Shown in pieces: positions 11,201 through 23,850 of a stretch of 64,000 bases of DNA (within the stretch, counting starts at the first letter, position 1; every line of letters begins with the position of its first letter). The position numbers were made by a program, and so were the translations under genes. Source of the stretch: Perca fluviatilis. Its lineage: Eukaryota; Chordata; Actinopteri; Perciformes; Percidae. The stretch is from the NCBI RefSeq assembly GCF_010015445.1, contig NC_053120.1, forward strand, positions 8,272,614 through 8,336,613. Direction: 5' to 3'. Under the pieces are notes generated by a model. The model was not told the DNA's origin. It saw nothing but the letters and a program-made list of their open reading frames with translations, and did not search any database.

Positions 11201-12585
11201 GCCATGTCACGCTGATTCCTATTATTTGAGTCCTTTGTGTTCTTGTCACTGCTCACACAGTTGATGTCTCATTCTCTCTCGGACTGTGCTCAGCAGCGTC
11301 TCGGGTTTATATTGTATAAGCCATGACATGTTCTCAGGACGCCCCTGGCACTTTTCCCCTCACAACCAAACTCTGGATCAACAAATAAAGTCAAATATAT
11401 CTTGAATAAGGGCTTTGTTGCTAGAGATGTGACTTTCTTTCTTGTAGAAATGGTGAAGGATCAAAAGGCAATAATAAACATAGAAACATATCTTTGTGTC
11501 AAAAAGTATTTGATTCTTGATGTACTATTTTACAGTTATTTGCTCTACATTTCAAAAAATGGCCTTTATATGAGAACACTGAAGACAACTTATCTTGAAT
11601 GTGTCACATTAGAATATTAAAAAGCACCAAGGAAACGCAGGCAATGCTGATAAACCAGAAGTGACATTTACCTGTATGAGTGAGCCTCAAACGAAAGGTC
11701 ACATCTCACTCCTAGCTTGCTTCATCACTTCTGGGACAGAATCGAGGCTGAGGCCAGTTTAGGATACTTATGTATCAGAGCCCTACTTTACCTCAACCCA
11801 CAATTCTATTCTTATTATTCACTAAGCCCTTTTACCTCATGTTACCTAAAACCAGAAGTCTTTTCTCATCTCTGTTCATCTCTAGCCGGGGCGAAGACCT
11901 TTTAGTTTAATTTGGGCTCAGCTGTGATGGAGGGAAAAGCTCATCTTCAGCACAGCGTGCTCCTTTCACAGTTCACCTCCATCTGGGTTCTGCTGCGGAG
12001 ATGAGAAAGCAGGATTGGGATCATCCTCTCGTCGGGGGATGCTGTTATGCCACCCTCTATGATGCATAATCACCAAAGAGAAAATGACAAATAAATCCGA
12101 TGAGGTCCCTGACACTGTACTTTCACTCCGTGTTGGAAAACGGAGCAGCAACAGGCAATAATAGTATTATTTGATTGTAAATGACACTCTGATGGCAACA
12201 CATATTGTGTGCAAAAACCTGCTTTTGCCTCTCAAGCTTGCATGCATCTCCTTGAAGTTAAAAATCCAAATTCTGTGAGATTAAGATTTCCAAAATGGCT
12301 TAACAGCATCTGCTTGTTGCTAGCCCAGTTAGCTGTTGAAGTTTGTCATTTGTCAAGAGCAGCTCACAGTGCTAACTACAAACAGACGTCCTTTTAGCTA
12401 TATTTTGGCACAAATACTAGTTGGAACATGTTGAGCATAATGCAGATGGCACACAAGTGGATTCTAATGCAATCGTAAAAGCCTGGATGTTTGAATACTT
12501 TTTCACAGTGAAATTTGGTCTGGTTGGAAACGTGGTGACTGTTTAAGAAGTAGTGTGTAGATTACAATGGTGTGTACACTCCATT
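8203..12585. other. rgs16 upstream intergenic DNA, nothing recognised
   Basis: 4.4 kb without a convincing coding exon or named repeat. It may hold distal regulatory DNA of rgs16 or rgs8, but single-sequence reading cannot show this. Confidence 0.4.
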
Positions 12586-12627
12586 GCCAGTTTAATAAGT
12601 ACACTTTGCTGACATTTTGCCATACAT

Positions 12628-12665
<38 letters not shown>

Positions 12666-12886
12666 CATCTGTAACAATGAGGCTAGACTGGATATTAGAA
12701 ACACCTCCTAATGCAACACAATTTAAAAGTACCACAAAGTGCAGCCTCCAAAATGACCATTAGGTTAATTCAAATTTCTCTAAAACATTTACAAAAAAAG
12801 CTGAACATTATGAGCTTTTAAGATGGTTAGATCTATTGCAGGGATGTTGTATTGGACTACATTCTTTTTTAAGGAACTGGCAAGTG
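12586..12886. repeat. dispersed TIR repeat with internal (TA)n
   Basis: Left end TTGCCAGTTTAATAAGTACAC and the inverse of the right end (CTTGCCAGTTCCTTAAAAA) pair imperfectly. TGTTGTATTGGACTACAT near the right end also belongs to a common vertebrate repeat I recognise. (TA)n at 12632-12662. Degenerate. Confidence 0.4.
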
Positions 12887-14014
12887 GGTGAATCTGCAAC
12901 ATAATTGTGAAGCAATACAAGTGTACTCAATCAATCTTCTCTTGATAGATATAATCCGAATATTGAATCAGAATTGGGTCCAAATGCGGTTTGCTGTTGA
13001 ACAGATAGTTTCCAACTGGAACATCTTGTTCTTTGTGTTTTTATTGATGATGACAATACGGCTCAAAGACCGTTGTGCTCAGGAGGACAATACAGATCTC
13101 GGCATGCTCCGAAAAGGAGGCTGCACTCCTTTGTTTCAACAAGAAGCATTTACCAGCTGTTCAATTTGCTTTGCTTTGTGATGCTGATTGCAAATCACTC
13201 CCACAATACAGAATGTACAAATTAGGCTGCAGAAGAGACACACACACTCAAAGCTTACTGAACATGTTTTCCTGTGGGTGCACACATCCAGTGCGCTGCG
13301 AGACAACTGGTGCATGTGTGCACCATCACCGTTCAGTCAATAAAACTCAACTGTGGACAGGCTTCCCTGCAGACTTGGTGCGACTTTGTGCCCGAAGAAG
13401 CGTTGAAAGCATAGCCAAAGCAATCATTTTCCAGTAATAGCCCTGTGTTTGTAGCTTGTTTGTGTTCACAGCCTGTATGTGTTGGAGAAAAGAAGGTAAA
13501 ATAGGAAAAACCCAACATGCAGGTCAATGCCACAGGAAGTGTCTGTAATGTTTCCCGACATTACGTCAGCTTGTTTGTCTGTTTGTTTTCTTTTTCTGAA
13601 GGTCCCTCAAAGTAGTGACTAAGGAGCGGAAGGGGACAGCTGTAAGCCTGTTTAAACCAATAACTGAATGGAAACATTCAAACGGAAAGATGAATTGGTA
13701 AATTGGTAAATTCTTGCCAATGGATCTGCACAACAATAGAAATGTTTCAAATGGAGATAAAAACAAAGAGGATGGAGGATTTAGCTTATTTTGGTCCTGT
13801 AGTATTGTACAGTATATTGATTTTGTTGTTTATGATTAAAGCAATTCTTGTCTAATGCTGGATATTTCTCCACTCGCTAGAAAAAAATACATCACACACA
13901 TGAATAATTAGGTTTTTAGTCTACTGGAATATGTTGGCTGTATACGTGTTTATCGTCAACATGGCAAAGCTTTCCCGCATTTTTTCACTTTGCTCCATGT
14001 TTTCATGGCCACGA
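12887..14014. other. intergenic DNA, nothing recognised
   Basis: Several overlapping open frames (for example 12888-13181 and 13075-13437) show no family resemblance and no splice context. Confidence 0.35.
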
Positions 14015-14095
14015 ATGAGTTGGCTTAAGACAGCCAACTCATCCACTTAATCCAGCCAGGTACATAGATTATAAATCTATGTACCTGGCTGGATT
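14015..14095. repeat. two adjacent inverted repeats (twin hairpin)
   Basis: First hairpin: 11-bp perfect arms ATGAGTTGGCT (14015-14025) and 14032-14042, 6-nt loop. Second: 21-bp perfect arms 14049-14069 and 14075-14095, 5-nt loop TATAA. They are 6 nt apart. The loops are too short for a normal pre-miRNA. Origin unknown; possibly a palindromic insertion or repair footprint. Confidence 0.85.
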
Positions 14096-15621
14096 CAGAT
14101 TTATTTATTTTGGTTCATTGTCATTCAAGCATGTTAAAAACATGAAGGAACGGAATTTGTCACTCAGACTTAGCAGCGTACACAATAAATAACATAATAA
14201 GTGTTTTAGCTAGAATACAATAATAATAATAATAATAATATCTAAACCCTATAATAAATAGAACAGAGTTAAAAACCGAGCAGCAGTTAAAAGAACAGTT
14301 CATCAGTAAGCAAAAAAGACAGAGGACAGACTTAAACGCATGACTCACTAGACTATCATCTTCTTCATACTGGAGAAGGTGGACAACCACATCTTGGCGT
14401 TTGTACACTTCTGTTTTTGAACATATTAAACAAACAGTATAACATATTAGTTAGTGAGCTTTAGGTGCTGGAAGGAGGATATTGTTACCTTTGTGACAAG
14501 AGAAGATGGGACACATTTTTGCCATTCCTTGGGAATGTGACATGTCATGGTAGAGCAACACCTTCAAATGAGGCCATATCCATGTTTGCCTGGAGTGTTA
14601 ATGGAGCTCAAATTTCACAAGTGGTTTCGGCGCATATATTGGCACCATGACTGTAAACTGATCGCAGGGTTCTGTCCTATGCAAGATATCTTAAGAATGA
14701 TGTGTTATTATAATGATACTGTAATAATGATACCTTGGCTTAAGTGTAAAAAGCATCCAAATGTTTGTTCAAAATGTCATCTTAAAAACCGAGTTCACAA
14801 GATGTAATCTTGGGGTCGAAGGTGAGGGAAGGAAGCTTCATGATATGGACTAGAATTGTATCTTTAAGAAATAAAATGTCTTTAGGACTCACATTCCTCT
14901 GAAATAATAATCAAGCTTAACAAACTATGTTGTGTTCAAAATGTTTAAAAAGACACATAGCAGTTATATTAACTTATATTGACAATTTGAACAAAACGTG
15001 GATTTGTGCTTGGACAGTCTTTTCCCCAAGCCTCTCAACATTTGTGAAGTTGGCCCTGTTTGGTCTCTGTGGAAGTGTATCTGGCAGTGTGCACGGAGCA
15101 GCCTCAGGTTGCTCAGCTGCCTGATCGTCCTCTGGGGAGGAGAGGAGCAGGCCCAGCCAGATGCTCAACGTGGCTGTTAAACAATAACCACTGGAGTGTG
15201 CTCCCCCCTCAGCAACACTGTGATCCGGGACTACTCCCAGGAGTCTGTTTAGACAGAGGTCAGCCAGGCCTACAATATGCAAACCATGATAATCTGTGAA
15301 ATAATGCATGTGTTTTTCATTACTGGTATGCTTTTATTTTTTTTGCGCACGAATTAATATCAGAAATCCCTTTATGTTCAAACCTTTCATCCATTCTTAA
15401 TTTGTTTAGTTATGTAAGACGTGTGTGGTCACACCACCTACTTTTGTTACTTCTCAAATTTCATGAATTGAAACCATTGTGAATGGAAGTAGTGCAGTGT
15501 GCAATTAAACCTCAGACAGTACAGCAGAAGTCACACAAGCAATAGTGAGCTGGATTCTGCACAGGTGGTAGCTGTGATTCTGTAACAAGATGTCTGTTTG
15601 ACATAATGATGCTTTGAACTA
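14096..15621. other. intergenic DNA with (AAT)n and a GC-richer patch
   Basis: (TAA)n at 14218-14240. The stretch 15040-15280 is GC-richer and open on both strands (111-aa frame on minus at 15309-14974), but no domain is visible. Otherwise nothing recognised. Confidence 0.35.
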
Positions 15622-16015
15622 TATGTTAACATTAGAATGCTAACATGCTCATATTCATAATATTGGATTTATGTGTGTGAGTTTGCTAACATTTGCTACT
15701 TAACACTTGATACAAGCTAGACTGATGGGAATTGCATTTATTTTGCAGGTATTTGGCCACAAACCAATGTATGGACAAATAGAAATGTTTAGCTGATTAT
15801 GGCACTAGACGAAAAGTTTGGAGATCACATGAGATTCCTAACCTTCAATTACGAAGATTGAAGAAAGAGATATTTCATTGGATAAGTGACATTTTGACCT
15901 GCTTGTGGTGTTCGATTAAAGTCATCATGTGAAGAACATGAATGTCTGTACCAAATGTCATCTGTCCATGTAATAGTTGTCAAGATGTTTTTTTTCCAAA
16001 TCAAAAATGGTGGTG
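15622..16015 (+). repeat. dispersed fish repeat (GCTAACATG family)
   Basis: Order of motifs GCTAACATGCTCATATT, GATGGGAATTGCATTTATTT, GCAGGTATTTGGCCA and GAATGTCTGTACCAAATG matches a common fish repeat known to me. Class uncertain. A reverse fragment lies at 60578-60705. Confidence 0.5.
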
Positions 16016-18716
16016 AAACCTAAAGTCAACATTGATTTTTTTTTTTTAAGTTACGTAACGTTCTTAACTAACGTACGTTAGTATTTTAACTCAAACCACA
16101 ATCTTTTCTGAGTAGTTTTGTTGCCTAAACCTATAACCAAGTAACATTTGTTTTGTTTGAATTCCCAACGGGACTCCCCGAGCGTTAAAAAGTGACACTA
16201 ACAGCGACCGTTACCATGTCAATAGAACCTACTACTGTGATGTAGCAGGGCCCTGCTTACCCATACAAGGCTGATAATCACTGATAATGCCCATTCAATG
16301 GACTGATAACATTTGAAATGGGTGGCCAAACAAACACATGGTATCTTCAGAAGATAACCCAGCGCTAGAAAACATGTTACCTTGTTTCCTTAGCAATATG
16401 CTACTGCTACTACATTATGACGCCTGTGTTTTAATCATTTCCTTCTATTTACATACAGTATTTGGGTTCCCACCAGCAACACTGGTAACTAGACTTTTTT
16501 TCCTTTTTGTTTTCCTCACAAATGCCTTTGGGATAGAGCACCAAACATGATGCTTTTTATATATATGACAATTCAGGTACCTTCTTCAAAGTCAATCCAC
16601 ATCAACTATAAATGTGTGTTGTGTGCGTCTGTGCTGTCACGTGTGCTCTTCATTTTACACTCACAGATCATTAAGCCCCTGGGGACCCATTATTGTACCA
16701 GTTTGACTGAAGTATTAATAAACCTTTTAAAAGTGTGTGTGTGTAAGAGGTGGTGTGTAATTAGAGAGTAGCAGGGCTATCTGGCTGAGCTGAACCAGAT
16801 TTCACATTCATGAATAAAATATAACCATGATGTTCTCTCCAACAAAACCCCCCTCCAGCCGTTGAATGACTGTGACATGTAGGTGGTCCTTTACCAGCAG
16901 AGCTTGCCCCGGAGAAATTACCGATAATGATTAACTTGACGCCGAATGGCTTTGGACTGATATTTGACTCCCCTCAACATCACATACACACAGTATGAAT
17001 GTACCTGCTGCCTTGGAGATCAAGACAAACAATCGGTAATGTCAATACCAGGGAGCAGCAGGCACTTTTATTATTCCCAGAGACTTGTTTGGAACTGAAA
17101 ATAAGAGGTAACACACAAGTGGGCAATCCAGTCCTATGGGAATTTGGTTTAATAAGGACCTGAGAATACAGTATCATTATAGATATGTGGAGATTTGTTA
17201 AAGGTTTTTGTATGAAATACTGCTCTTTGTTCATATTATACCCAGATGATAATAAAGCATGTTGAAACAGCCTGGATATTATGCTGAAACAAATCATTGT
17301 TTTACACCCCCCCCTACACCCCACGGGATATTTGGTAATAGCCTGATGATAACTTGTGTTAGCCGTCATTTGCTTATAAGCACATCCAGCAAACAGAGAA
17401 ACAATGGCATTTATTTAAAGTCCTGCCTCTGGACATCATATGGTCTCCAATGACTCCTCTGAGTAAAATATTTGAGTCTTTGGCTGCTGGATGTTTTAAA
17501 TAAGTACTCATTGTTCGCAAGTTGCTAACTGTCCGCCGATTGATGCTGGGCAGGTAGCTTAGAGTGGGTTTATCGGCTAGTTTGCTGCAGCTGGAGATAG
17601 TTTGGATGAGGGAAAGCTGGGACTACAGAAAATGTGTTGTAAAACCAAAATAATGAACAAGGCTAAAATGCTACATTGAGCTGCAGAGTTGGTTGATAAT
17701 ACTCCGTGGGTTCATCACTACATGCAAGCCCTCATACACTTTACACATTAATTTAATTCAGTGTAGAAAACATATTGACTAATTGAGCGTTATATTTACA
17801 TCTTACATCATCTGATGAAATACAACACTGAACAATTGTGGTAACATGTACAATTCATTTTGTTTTGTTGTTTTTCCCGCACTTCTGTTGTTTGTCTCAG
17901 AACCGAACAGGATGAGTTATCTACTATCCTGCTCATCCTCCCCGTGATCTATAGTCATGGCAGCGCTGCACCATGGGTATCGTGTTTACTATTGATTAAG
18001 AGACCAGAGATACAGAGTTTCAGAGAGAAGAGAGCTACTGTAGAGCAGTGGGAGGGAAACTAAAGCAACAAAGGATAGAATGATGAAGAGATTGAGGGAT
18101 ACTGATGTCATTAATACAGTTTTCCCATTGGTTGCTGTCCATTAAAATAAACTAATAAATAAAATGTGTGTTTAAAGTCATTTGAACGAAGAAGATTGAG
18201 TTTGTGAAAAATGTTAATGCTGTGGTTGAACACAACAAAGTGCATTGTGAACAAGATGAGTATGAGGCTGTTACTTTCCGGTGACTATTGAGTTTTGCTA
18301 CAAAAAGTTGACGGTCATACGACAATGTGACAGTTTACTTTAGGCACCAAAATGGCTAGATCACATTAGAAAAAAGGTTTGTGGTTTGGGTTAAAAACAC
18401 CAGTACCCTAAGTATTATTCCCAGGAAACATTTCCTGGGTAAAAGTCTTGTGTTTTCTCCTTAACTTCTTTCATAACTCAAACATACTTGCCTCTCCTGA
18501 GTGTTTTGGGACCCACAAACCACCCTGACCTCCCTATGCAGAATTTTACAGTCTTATACAGCAGCAGTCATTACGGGACTTATTGTAATAAATAAGTAGA
18601 ATACATAGGAATTACAGTACAGTGACAAATATAATGTCACAGTGGGCTTATCCATCCCACCAGTGCCCCAGATACTAGAAAAGAGCACTGGTTTCCTCAT
18701 AAGTGGTGCTGTAGAC
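16016..18716. other. intergenic DNA, little recognised
   Basis: Around 16040-16210 the string TTTGTTGCCTAAACCTATAA resembles part of another dispersed fish repeat. The remainder shows no gene or repeat I can identify. Confidence 0.35.
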
Positions 18717-18980
18717 CACAGGTCTTCCACATTTTTTAAGCCAAGGACCCCTTAAGTGAGAGAGACGGATCAGGGACCCTCTATTTATATTAAACTGGTT
18801 CTACAATAATGTTTGCACAGCCTAAAGCTTAAATACATACCTTTTTAGTGCATAGAATACTAAGCTATTGAAATAATTGTCGGCATGATTTTATGAATCT
18901 TAATTTAATGTTAAACATACATGTGGCACAGTAATCATGTTTTCGTCTTCGTATTTTTATGCACGTTTTGAAGTATTGCA

Positions 18981-19420
18981 TTAGAAAATGTTGATGGAAA
19001 CGGCAAAATTCAAACAAACGTCCTCAAATTCACAAAAAGTTTTAACGCTCGCTTGAGGTGCTTTTTCCCTTTCTCGAAAAAGAGTTAATGCACAAAAGGA
19101 GAGATGGAAACAGCTTTGCCGAATAAGTTGTGACGTAGTGAACATGTAACTCACATGACTATAGTCCCGGTATCTATCGGATGGGGAAAGGATCGGGATA
19201 TGGGTCCCATCCAGTGCGCTGTACACTTGTGGCACAAGGTGCGTAGTGGAGTTGCGGTGCGCTATAGCCTGTTCCTCAGCCACGTCGGGTAAACTGAAGA
19301 ATTGGTTCAACAACTTGAATCGCATGGCCCTGCACACCGCGTAGACACAGCGGTGAACGGTTGTCTCGTTGACACCAAATGTCTCTGCCCCAACCCTGTA
19401 TTCTGCACAGATGGCCAACT
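18981..19420 (-). pseudogene. PIF-Harbinger (HARBI1-like) transposase fragment
   Basis: Minus-strand frame contains GVNETTVHRCVYAVCRAM (helix-turn-helix region), then LPDVAEEQAIAHR and PQVYSALDGTHIPI. LDGTHI carries the first catalytic Asp of the DDE nuclease. Only about 90 residues are similar, and the remaining nuclease domain is missing, so it is a truncated relic. Confidence 0.65.
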
Positions 19421-19630
19421 TTTACAATGTTACCTCTCTCCATTTAGCCTAAGAACTTAGCTTCTAAACTCTTTGATGTAGCAGGCCGGTTTGCAATCTA
19501 CAACCATGCGTAACGTCAACTTGTGACAAAACTCTGCCTTGCGTAGTCTAGTTTATTCGCTCTAAACCAGTTGATGGAAACGCTTCTAATTTGCATTCTC
19601 TTTTTTGCGTCATTTTAAAAGTTTGCTTAA

Positions 19631-20139
19631 GTGCTCTTTGGATACTTTTATATAGACCTTAGTGGTCCCCTAATACTGTATCTGAAGTCTCTTTCTCGAA
19701 ATTCAGCCTTGGTGCAGAATTACAGCCACTAGAGCCAGTCCCTCAATGAGCTTTCCTTAGGATGTGCCATTTCTGTGTTTGTAGCTATTGAGGAAGAGAG
19801 AGGGGGAGGGGGGGCAAGGTGGAGGGTGGGGGTGTGGCCTTGACCAACTGCCACTTTGCTCGTTTGAAAGCCATGATGTCTCTCTTATGGGTGGGCCAAA
19901 TTCTCTGGGTGGAGCAAAGCAGAGAAAGGGGAGGTAACCTTGCTCCTTATGACCTCATAAGGAGCAAGATTTCACATTGCCCATCTGAGCTTTCATTTTC
20001 TCAAATGCAGAGCAGGCTACCCAGGGGTCGGTTTACACCTATGGCTATTTCTAGCCACTGGGGGACCATTGGCAGGCTGGGGGAACACATATCAATGTTA
20101 AAAAACCTCCTAAAGTGAAATTTTCATGCCATGAGACCT
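19631..20139 (-). mobile_element. TTAA-type TIR element, copy 1 (AGGTCCCATGGCATG family)
   Basis: Inverted relative to the copies at 23089 and 54636 and highly similar to them over the interior (for example TGTGGCCTTGACCAACTG and CCTTATGACCTCATAAGG). The right end ATGCCATGAGACCT is kept; the left TIR has been lost beside a TTAA at 19627-19630. Confidence 0.7.
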
Positions 20140-20419
20140 GTAAAATTCTATTGACAATTAGATGGAAACATGACTAGTGAATCCTTAGGATTAACTGTAT
20201 CTGTGGATGACTGCCTTAGTGACTACCTTACCTATAGGCCAGTAAGCCTATCATTAATGTTTTTTTTGTTTTGTTTTTTTTTACAAATAGGCTGATATAT
20301 ATTTGCTAATAATATGTTGGATTCATGTTAAGACATTTTTTTTTAATTTTTTAAAAAGTTCACAATAATTTGGTGACCCTTCTGCAGTAACTCTTCTGTT
20401 GAAGATCTCTGATCTAGAC

Positions 20420-21521
20420 AGTAGAAATAGTGCCTTAAATGTTTGATTAAATTCTGTTTTTAGTTTTCCATTCTTTACTTTGTGACTCATCGTTGTTGAG
20501 CAGCTGCAACTTTAGACCTTGGATGTGATGAAATGTAAAGTTTGTTGAGCAAAGTTCTCTTCCATTTCCTTAGCAATTAACTGACTTTGTTGCTCATAAG
20601 CCAGTTAATTTATGTTCTATAACATTTCATGCCTGCTAATTATTCCAATATAATGGTAAATAGAAACCAGACATTCCAATCTTCATTCTCTTCTCCAAAC
20701 ATTAAATAGAAGGATGAATCACCCCAGATTGAGGACTGGGTTTTCATTTATTAGAGTTTTTTTTCTTCTTGTCTGGTTATAAAATGGCATTGGAATCTCG
20801 GTCAATCTGTCTGTCTCATCAGTGTATGAATGCATTTTCATAGCTCTAATACGCTTTTGGTATTATGAGAATTAAGTCACACAGGGCACAAAATATAGAT
20901 GCAGATTCATTTTTAATCACAAAATTTAAGGGGGAATTTACATTCATGTGGAACACAGTGACATAGCATATAGGGTGACATGTTGTCGAGCCAGATTTGT
21001 TGTATTTTAACAGTTTGGCCTTCACAGTACACATGCAAAAAAGAAAAATATTTGTCTCCCCTGAAATCTTATCAGCTTATTTAAAACGATTGCAAATGCT
21101 GAGGGAGCACATTTCAAACACATTGTTATGTAGGGACTTATTTTTTGCAGTCATTTTCATAAAATACTGATCAAGTTAAAGGTTATCTAAATAGTTATTC
21201 TGAGTATTGCATCATGCTGAACATTATTTAGGAAATTTACATAACACATTATACTTCAGAACAGATTCCATGGGGGTCAGGCATTCAAGTCACTACTGGG
21301 AGAAGGCCAATATTCAGTTTAATGAATCACTGAATGCTGAGTATGCTGTAAATTTCAGCAAATTAGTTTAGTAATAAACAGCAATTTCGTTTTGTGTGAG
21401 GTTTTTGAGTTACTTTTTAGTCAGCACTTCCAAACTTTTATGTAAATAATGAGTCATTTTAAATCCAATGTTGATCATGCTATGAAACATTTAATATGGT
21501 ATTTTAGGGCGATGACATGGC
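20420..21521. other. intergenic DNA, nothing recognised
   Basis: AT-rich with no named repeat or exon. Confidence 0.4.
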
Positions 21522-21525
21522 TTAA

Positions 21526-22009
21526 AGGAACACGCCGACTTATTGGGAATTTAGCTTATTCACCGTAACCCCCAGAGTAAGACAAGTCGATACATACCCT
21601 TCTCATCTCCGTGCATGCTGTAACGCTGTCTGACGGCTCCAGCATTAACTTAGCCCAGCACAGATCCTGCAGGTAAGCATATCACTCCGCCCAAGTACTA
21701 TATTCTTCCGCCTGAGAATATAGTTCCCGGTTTGTCCCGGCTGTGTCTCATGTTACGTTGGTTTTTGTACACGCTGTCACTCTACAAATCACAACATGTA
21801 AATAGGAACATGTTGGCGTTATTTTGTCACTTATTCGGAGCAGTAGGATTACTGGAACCATTCACCTGCCTGTTCTGTGATGGGCTGATGCCGCTGGAGC
21901 CGTCAGACAGCGTTACAGCACGCACGGAGATGAGAAGGGTATGTATCGACTTGTCTAACTCTGGGGGTTACATGAATAAGCTAAATTCCCAATAAGTCGG
22001 CGTGTTCCT
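21526..22009. mobile_element. 484-bp palindromic TTAA MITE with about 118-bp TIRs
   Basis: Begins AGGAACACGCCGACTTATTG and ends with the inverse; the arms match over about 118 bp with few mismatches. TTAA at 21522-21525 and 22010-22013. Central motif CTGAGAATATAGTTCCC is shared with the truncated copy at 32715-33038. Confidence 0.8.
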
Positions 22010-22013
22010 TTAA

Positions 22014-22650
22014 ATCAAATCTAATTAAAAAGATATGAATGATAATACATTACTATAGAATTCTGTCTGGCAAGGGAAGATTGGTCCATGCACTGTAAAC
22101 ATTGGTATACAGAACAGATTCACAGAGATGAAAGCACATTTCCACTTCCTGACTAGTAGTGAATTGAAGGAAAACAATTAACTCAACCCTTCATTATACT
22201 CCACATGTAATGCCATACCTACAAAAGTTTACAATACACAGGAACATGTAGCTATATCAATATCTAAGTGCAATCTACTTTGGCACAGTTTCAGATATTA
22301 AGTGTTCACTCACTTCATCATTTGTTGTAAACACACAAACTACCACAGCAGGTCTAGTCACCTGCGTAAGGTGTCTATTTCACAAAGAACTGAAGATAAG
22401 CAGAGGTAGTTCTGGGCGATAAAACAATAATGGTATTTATCCCAATAGACTTCCTTCTTGAGGATTTGAAGAATCTGTGTTATTAAATGTATTGGTCATG
22501 CCCCAACAAAAGACCACAGCTAACATCTGTCAAAGGTGATCCCTAACTTCATGGTTAGAGTACCCATCTGTTCTGTTTTTTTGACAAACTGAGGATTATA
22601 AAGTGCTAAGAAATAAATCTATGGCATTGAAATGTTTAAAAAAAAAAATT
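22014..22650. other. intergenic DNA, nothing recognised
   Basis: No coding or repeat signal identified. Confidence 0.35.
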
Positions 22651-22800
22651 CTTAACTTTTATTTAACTAGGTAGGCCGTTGAGATCAGGTTCTCATTTGC
22701 AACGACGACCTGGCCAAGAAAAGCATAAGCGTGCAAGACAACGTACAGTTTCACATACAATAAAATACAAGAAAACTGAATACAATAGGCTACATAAAGT
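22651..22800 (-). repeat. dispersed repeat fragment (TTTAACTAGGTAGGCCGTTGAG)
   Basis: TTTAACTAGGTAGGCCGTTG, GAGATCAGGTTCTCATTTGC and CGACCTGGCCAAGAAAAG follow the order of a common fish repeat I recognise, probably a retroelement 3' region. Class and strand uncertain. Confidence 0.4.
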
Positions 22801-23034
22801 GCAGATTAGGTGGGCATTAAAAAAAATATTTACACAGTACGAACACAGACACGTCTTACGCTTACACCATCTTGGATTCTAGTGATTATAGTGATTCTAA
22901 ATGTAGGGACCTTCTGATTTTTCATTCATCAAAATTTTTATCCATTTGTTTGTTTGTATGTTTATGTGTATCTATCTGATTTCTTCTGAAGTTGTGTATG
23001 TAGTAATAAATATCATTATCGCACGATATGGTAA

Positions 23035-23040
23035 TTCTTT
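23035..23040 (-). terminator. possible rgs8 poly(A) signal
   Basis: First AATAAA I see on the minus strand downstream of the rgs8 stop, about 810 nt away. If used, the 3'UTR would contain the TTAA-flanked element at 23089-23605. Weak evidence. Confidence 0.25.
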
Positions 23041-23088
23041 ATTGTGATAATATTTTCAAACACATCGCCCAGCACTGAGTAGAGTTAA

Positions 23089-23605
23089 AGGTCCCATGGC
23101 ATGAAAATTTCACTTTGAGGTTTTTTAACATTAATAGGAGTTCCCCCAGCCTGCCTATGGTCCCCCAGTGGCTAGAAATGGTGATAGGTGTTAACCGAGC
23201 CCTGGGTATCCTGCTCTGCCTTTGAGAAAATAAAAGCTCAGATGGGCCGATCCAGAATCTTCTCCTTATGAGGTCATAAGGAGCAAGGTTACCTCCCCTT
23301 TCTCTGCTTTACCCACCCAGAGAATTTGGCCCATCCATGAGAGAGAGACATCATGGTTTTCAAACGAGCAAAGGGGCAGTTGGTCAAGGCCACACCCCCA
23401 CCCTCCACCTTGCCCCCCCTCTCTCCTCTTCAATAGCTACAGTCACAGAAATGGCACATCCTAAGGAAAGCTCATTGTGGGACAGGTTCTAGTGGCTGTA
23501 ATTCTGCACCAAGGCTGAATTTTGGGAAAGAGACTTCAGGTCCAGAATTAGGAGACCACTAAGGTCTGTATAAAAGCATCTAAAGAACACCATGGCATGG
23601 GACCT
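23089..23605 (+). mobile_element. TTAA-type TIR element, copy 2 (AGGTCCCATGGCATG family)
   Basis: 517 bp, ends AGGTCCCATGGCATG and CATGGCATGGGACCT, perfect TTAA on both sides (23085-23088, 23606-23609). Contains the internal palindrome CTCCTTATGAGGTCATAAGG. Lies just downstream of the rgs8 stop and may sit in its 3'UTR. Confidence 0.8.
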
Positions 23606-23850
23606 TTAAATCAATTAGCTTATCCTCATCAAATCTCCTCCTTTATACTGTACAGTGCAGTCCACCAAGACACGTCTTTTCTACAGGGATTGCATGCATG
23701 GAGCTGGTGTAGACAAAAGGAAACAGTCAAGCATGTTGCACCATCCTTGCAGATTCATTTCACAGTATTCAGAGATGATGTCAAAGGGTTACTGAGTGAT
23801 TTACAGTATAGGTCCAGTTTTGTGTCGGCTGTGGTCTTCATCAAATTCAG

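Larger units (their letters stand above)
18717..20411. mobile_element. composite hAT-like element containing other insertions
   Basis: Left end CACAGGTCTTCCACA and inverse of the right end CAGAGATCTTCAACAG form degenerate TIRs. Flanking 8-mers CTGTAGAC (18709-18716) and ATCTAGAC (20412-20419) match at 6 of 8. Inside lie a Harbinger transposase remnant (about 18981-19420) and a TTAA element (19631-20139). Old and inactive. Confidence 0.5.

Noticed and set aside
14049..14095. Pre-miRNA
   Set aside because: 21-bp perfect arms with a 5-nt loop are too short for Drosha/Dicer substrates, and there is no mismatch pattern typical of pre-miRNAs.
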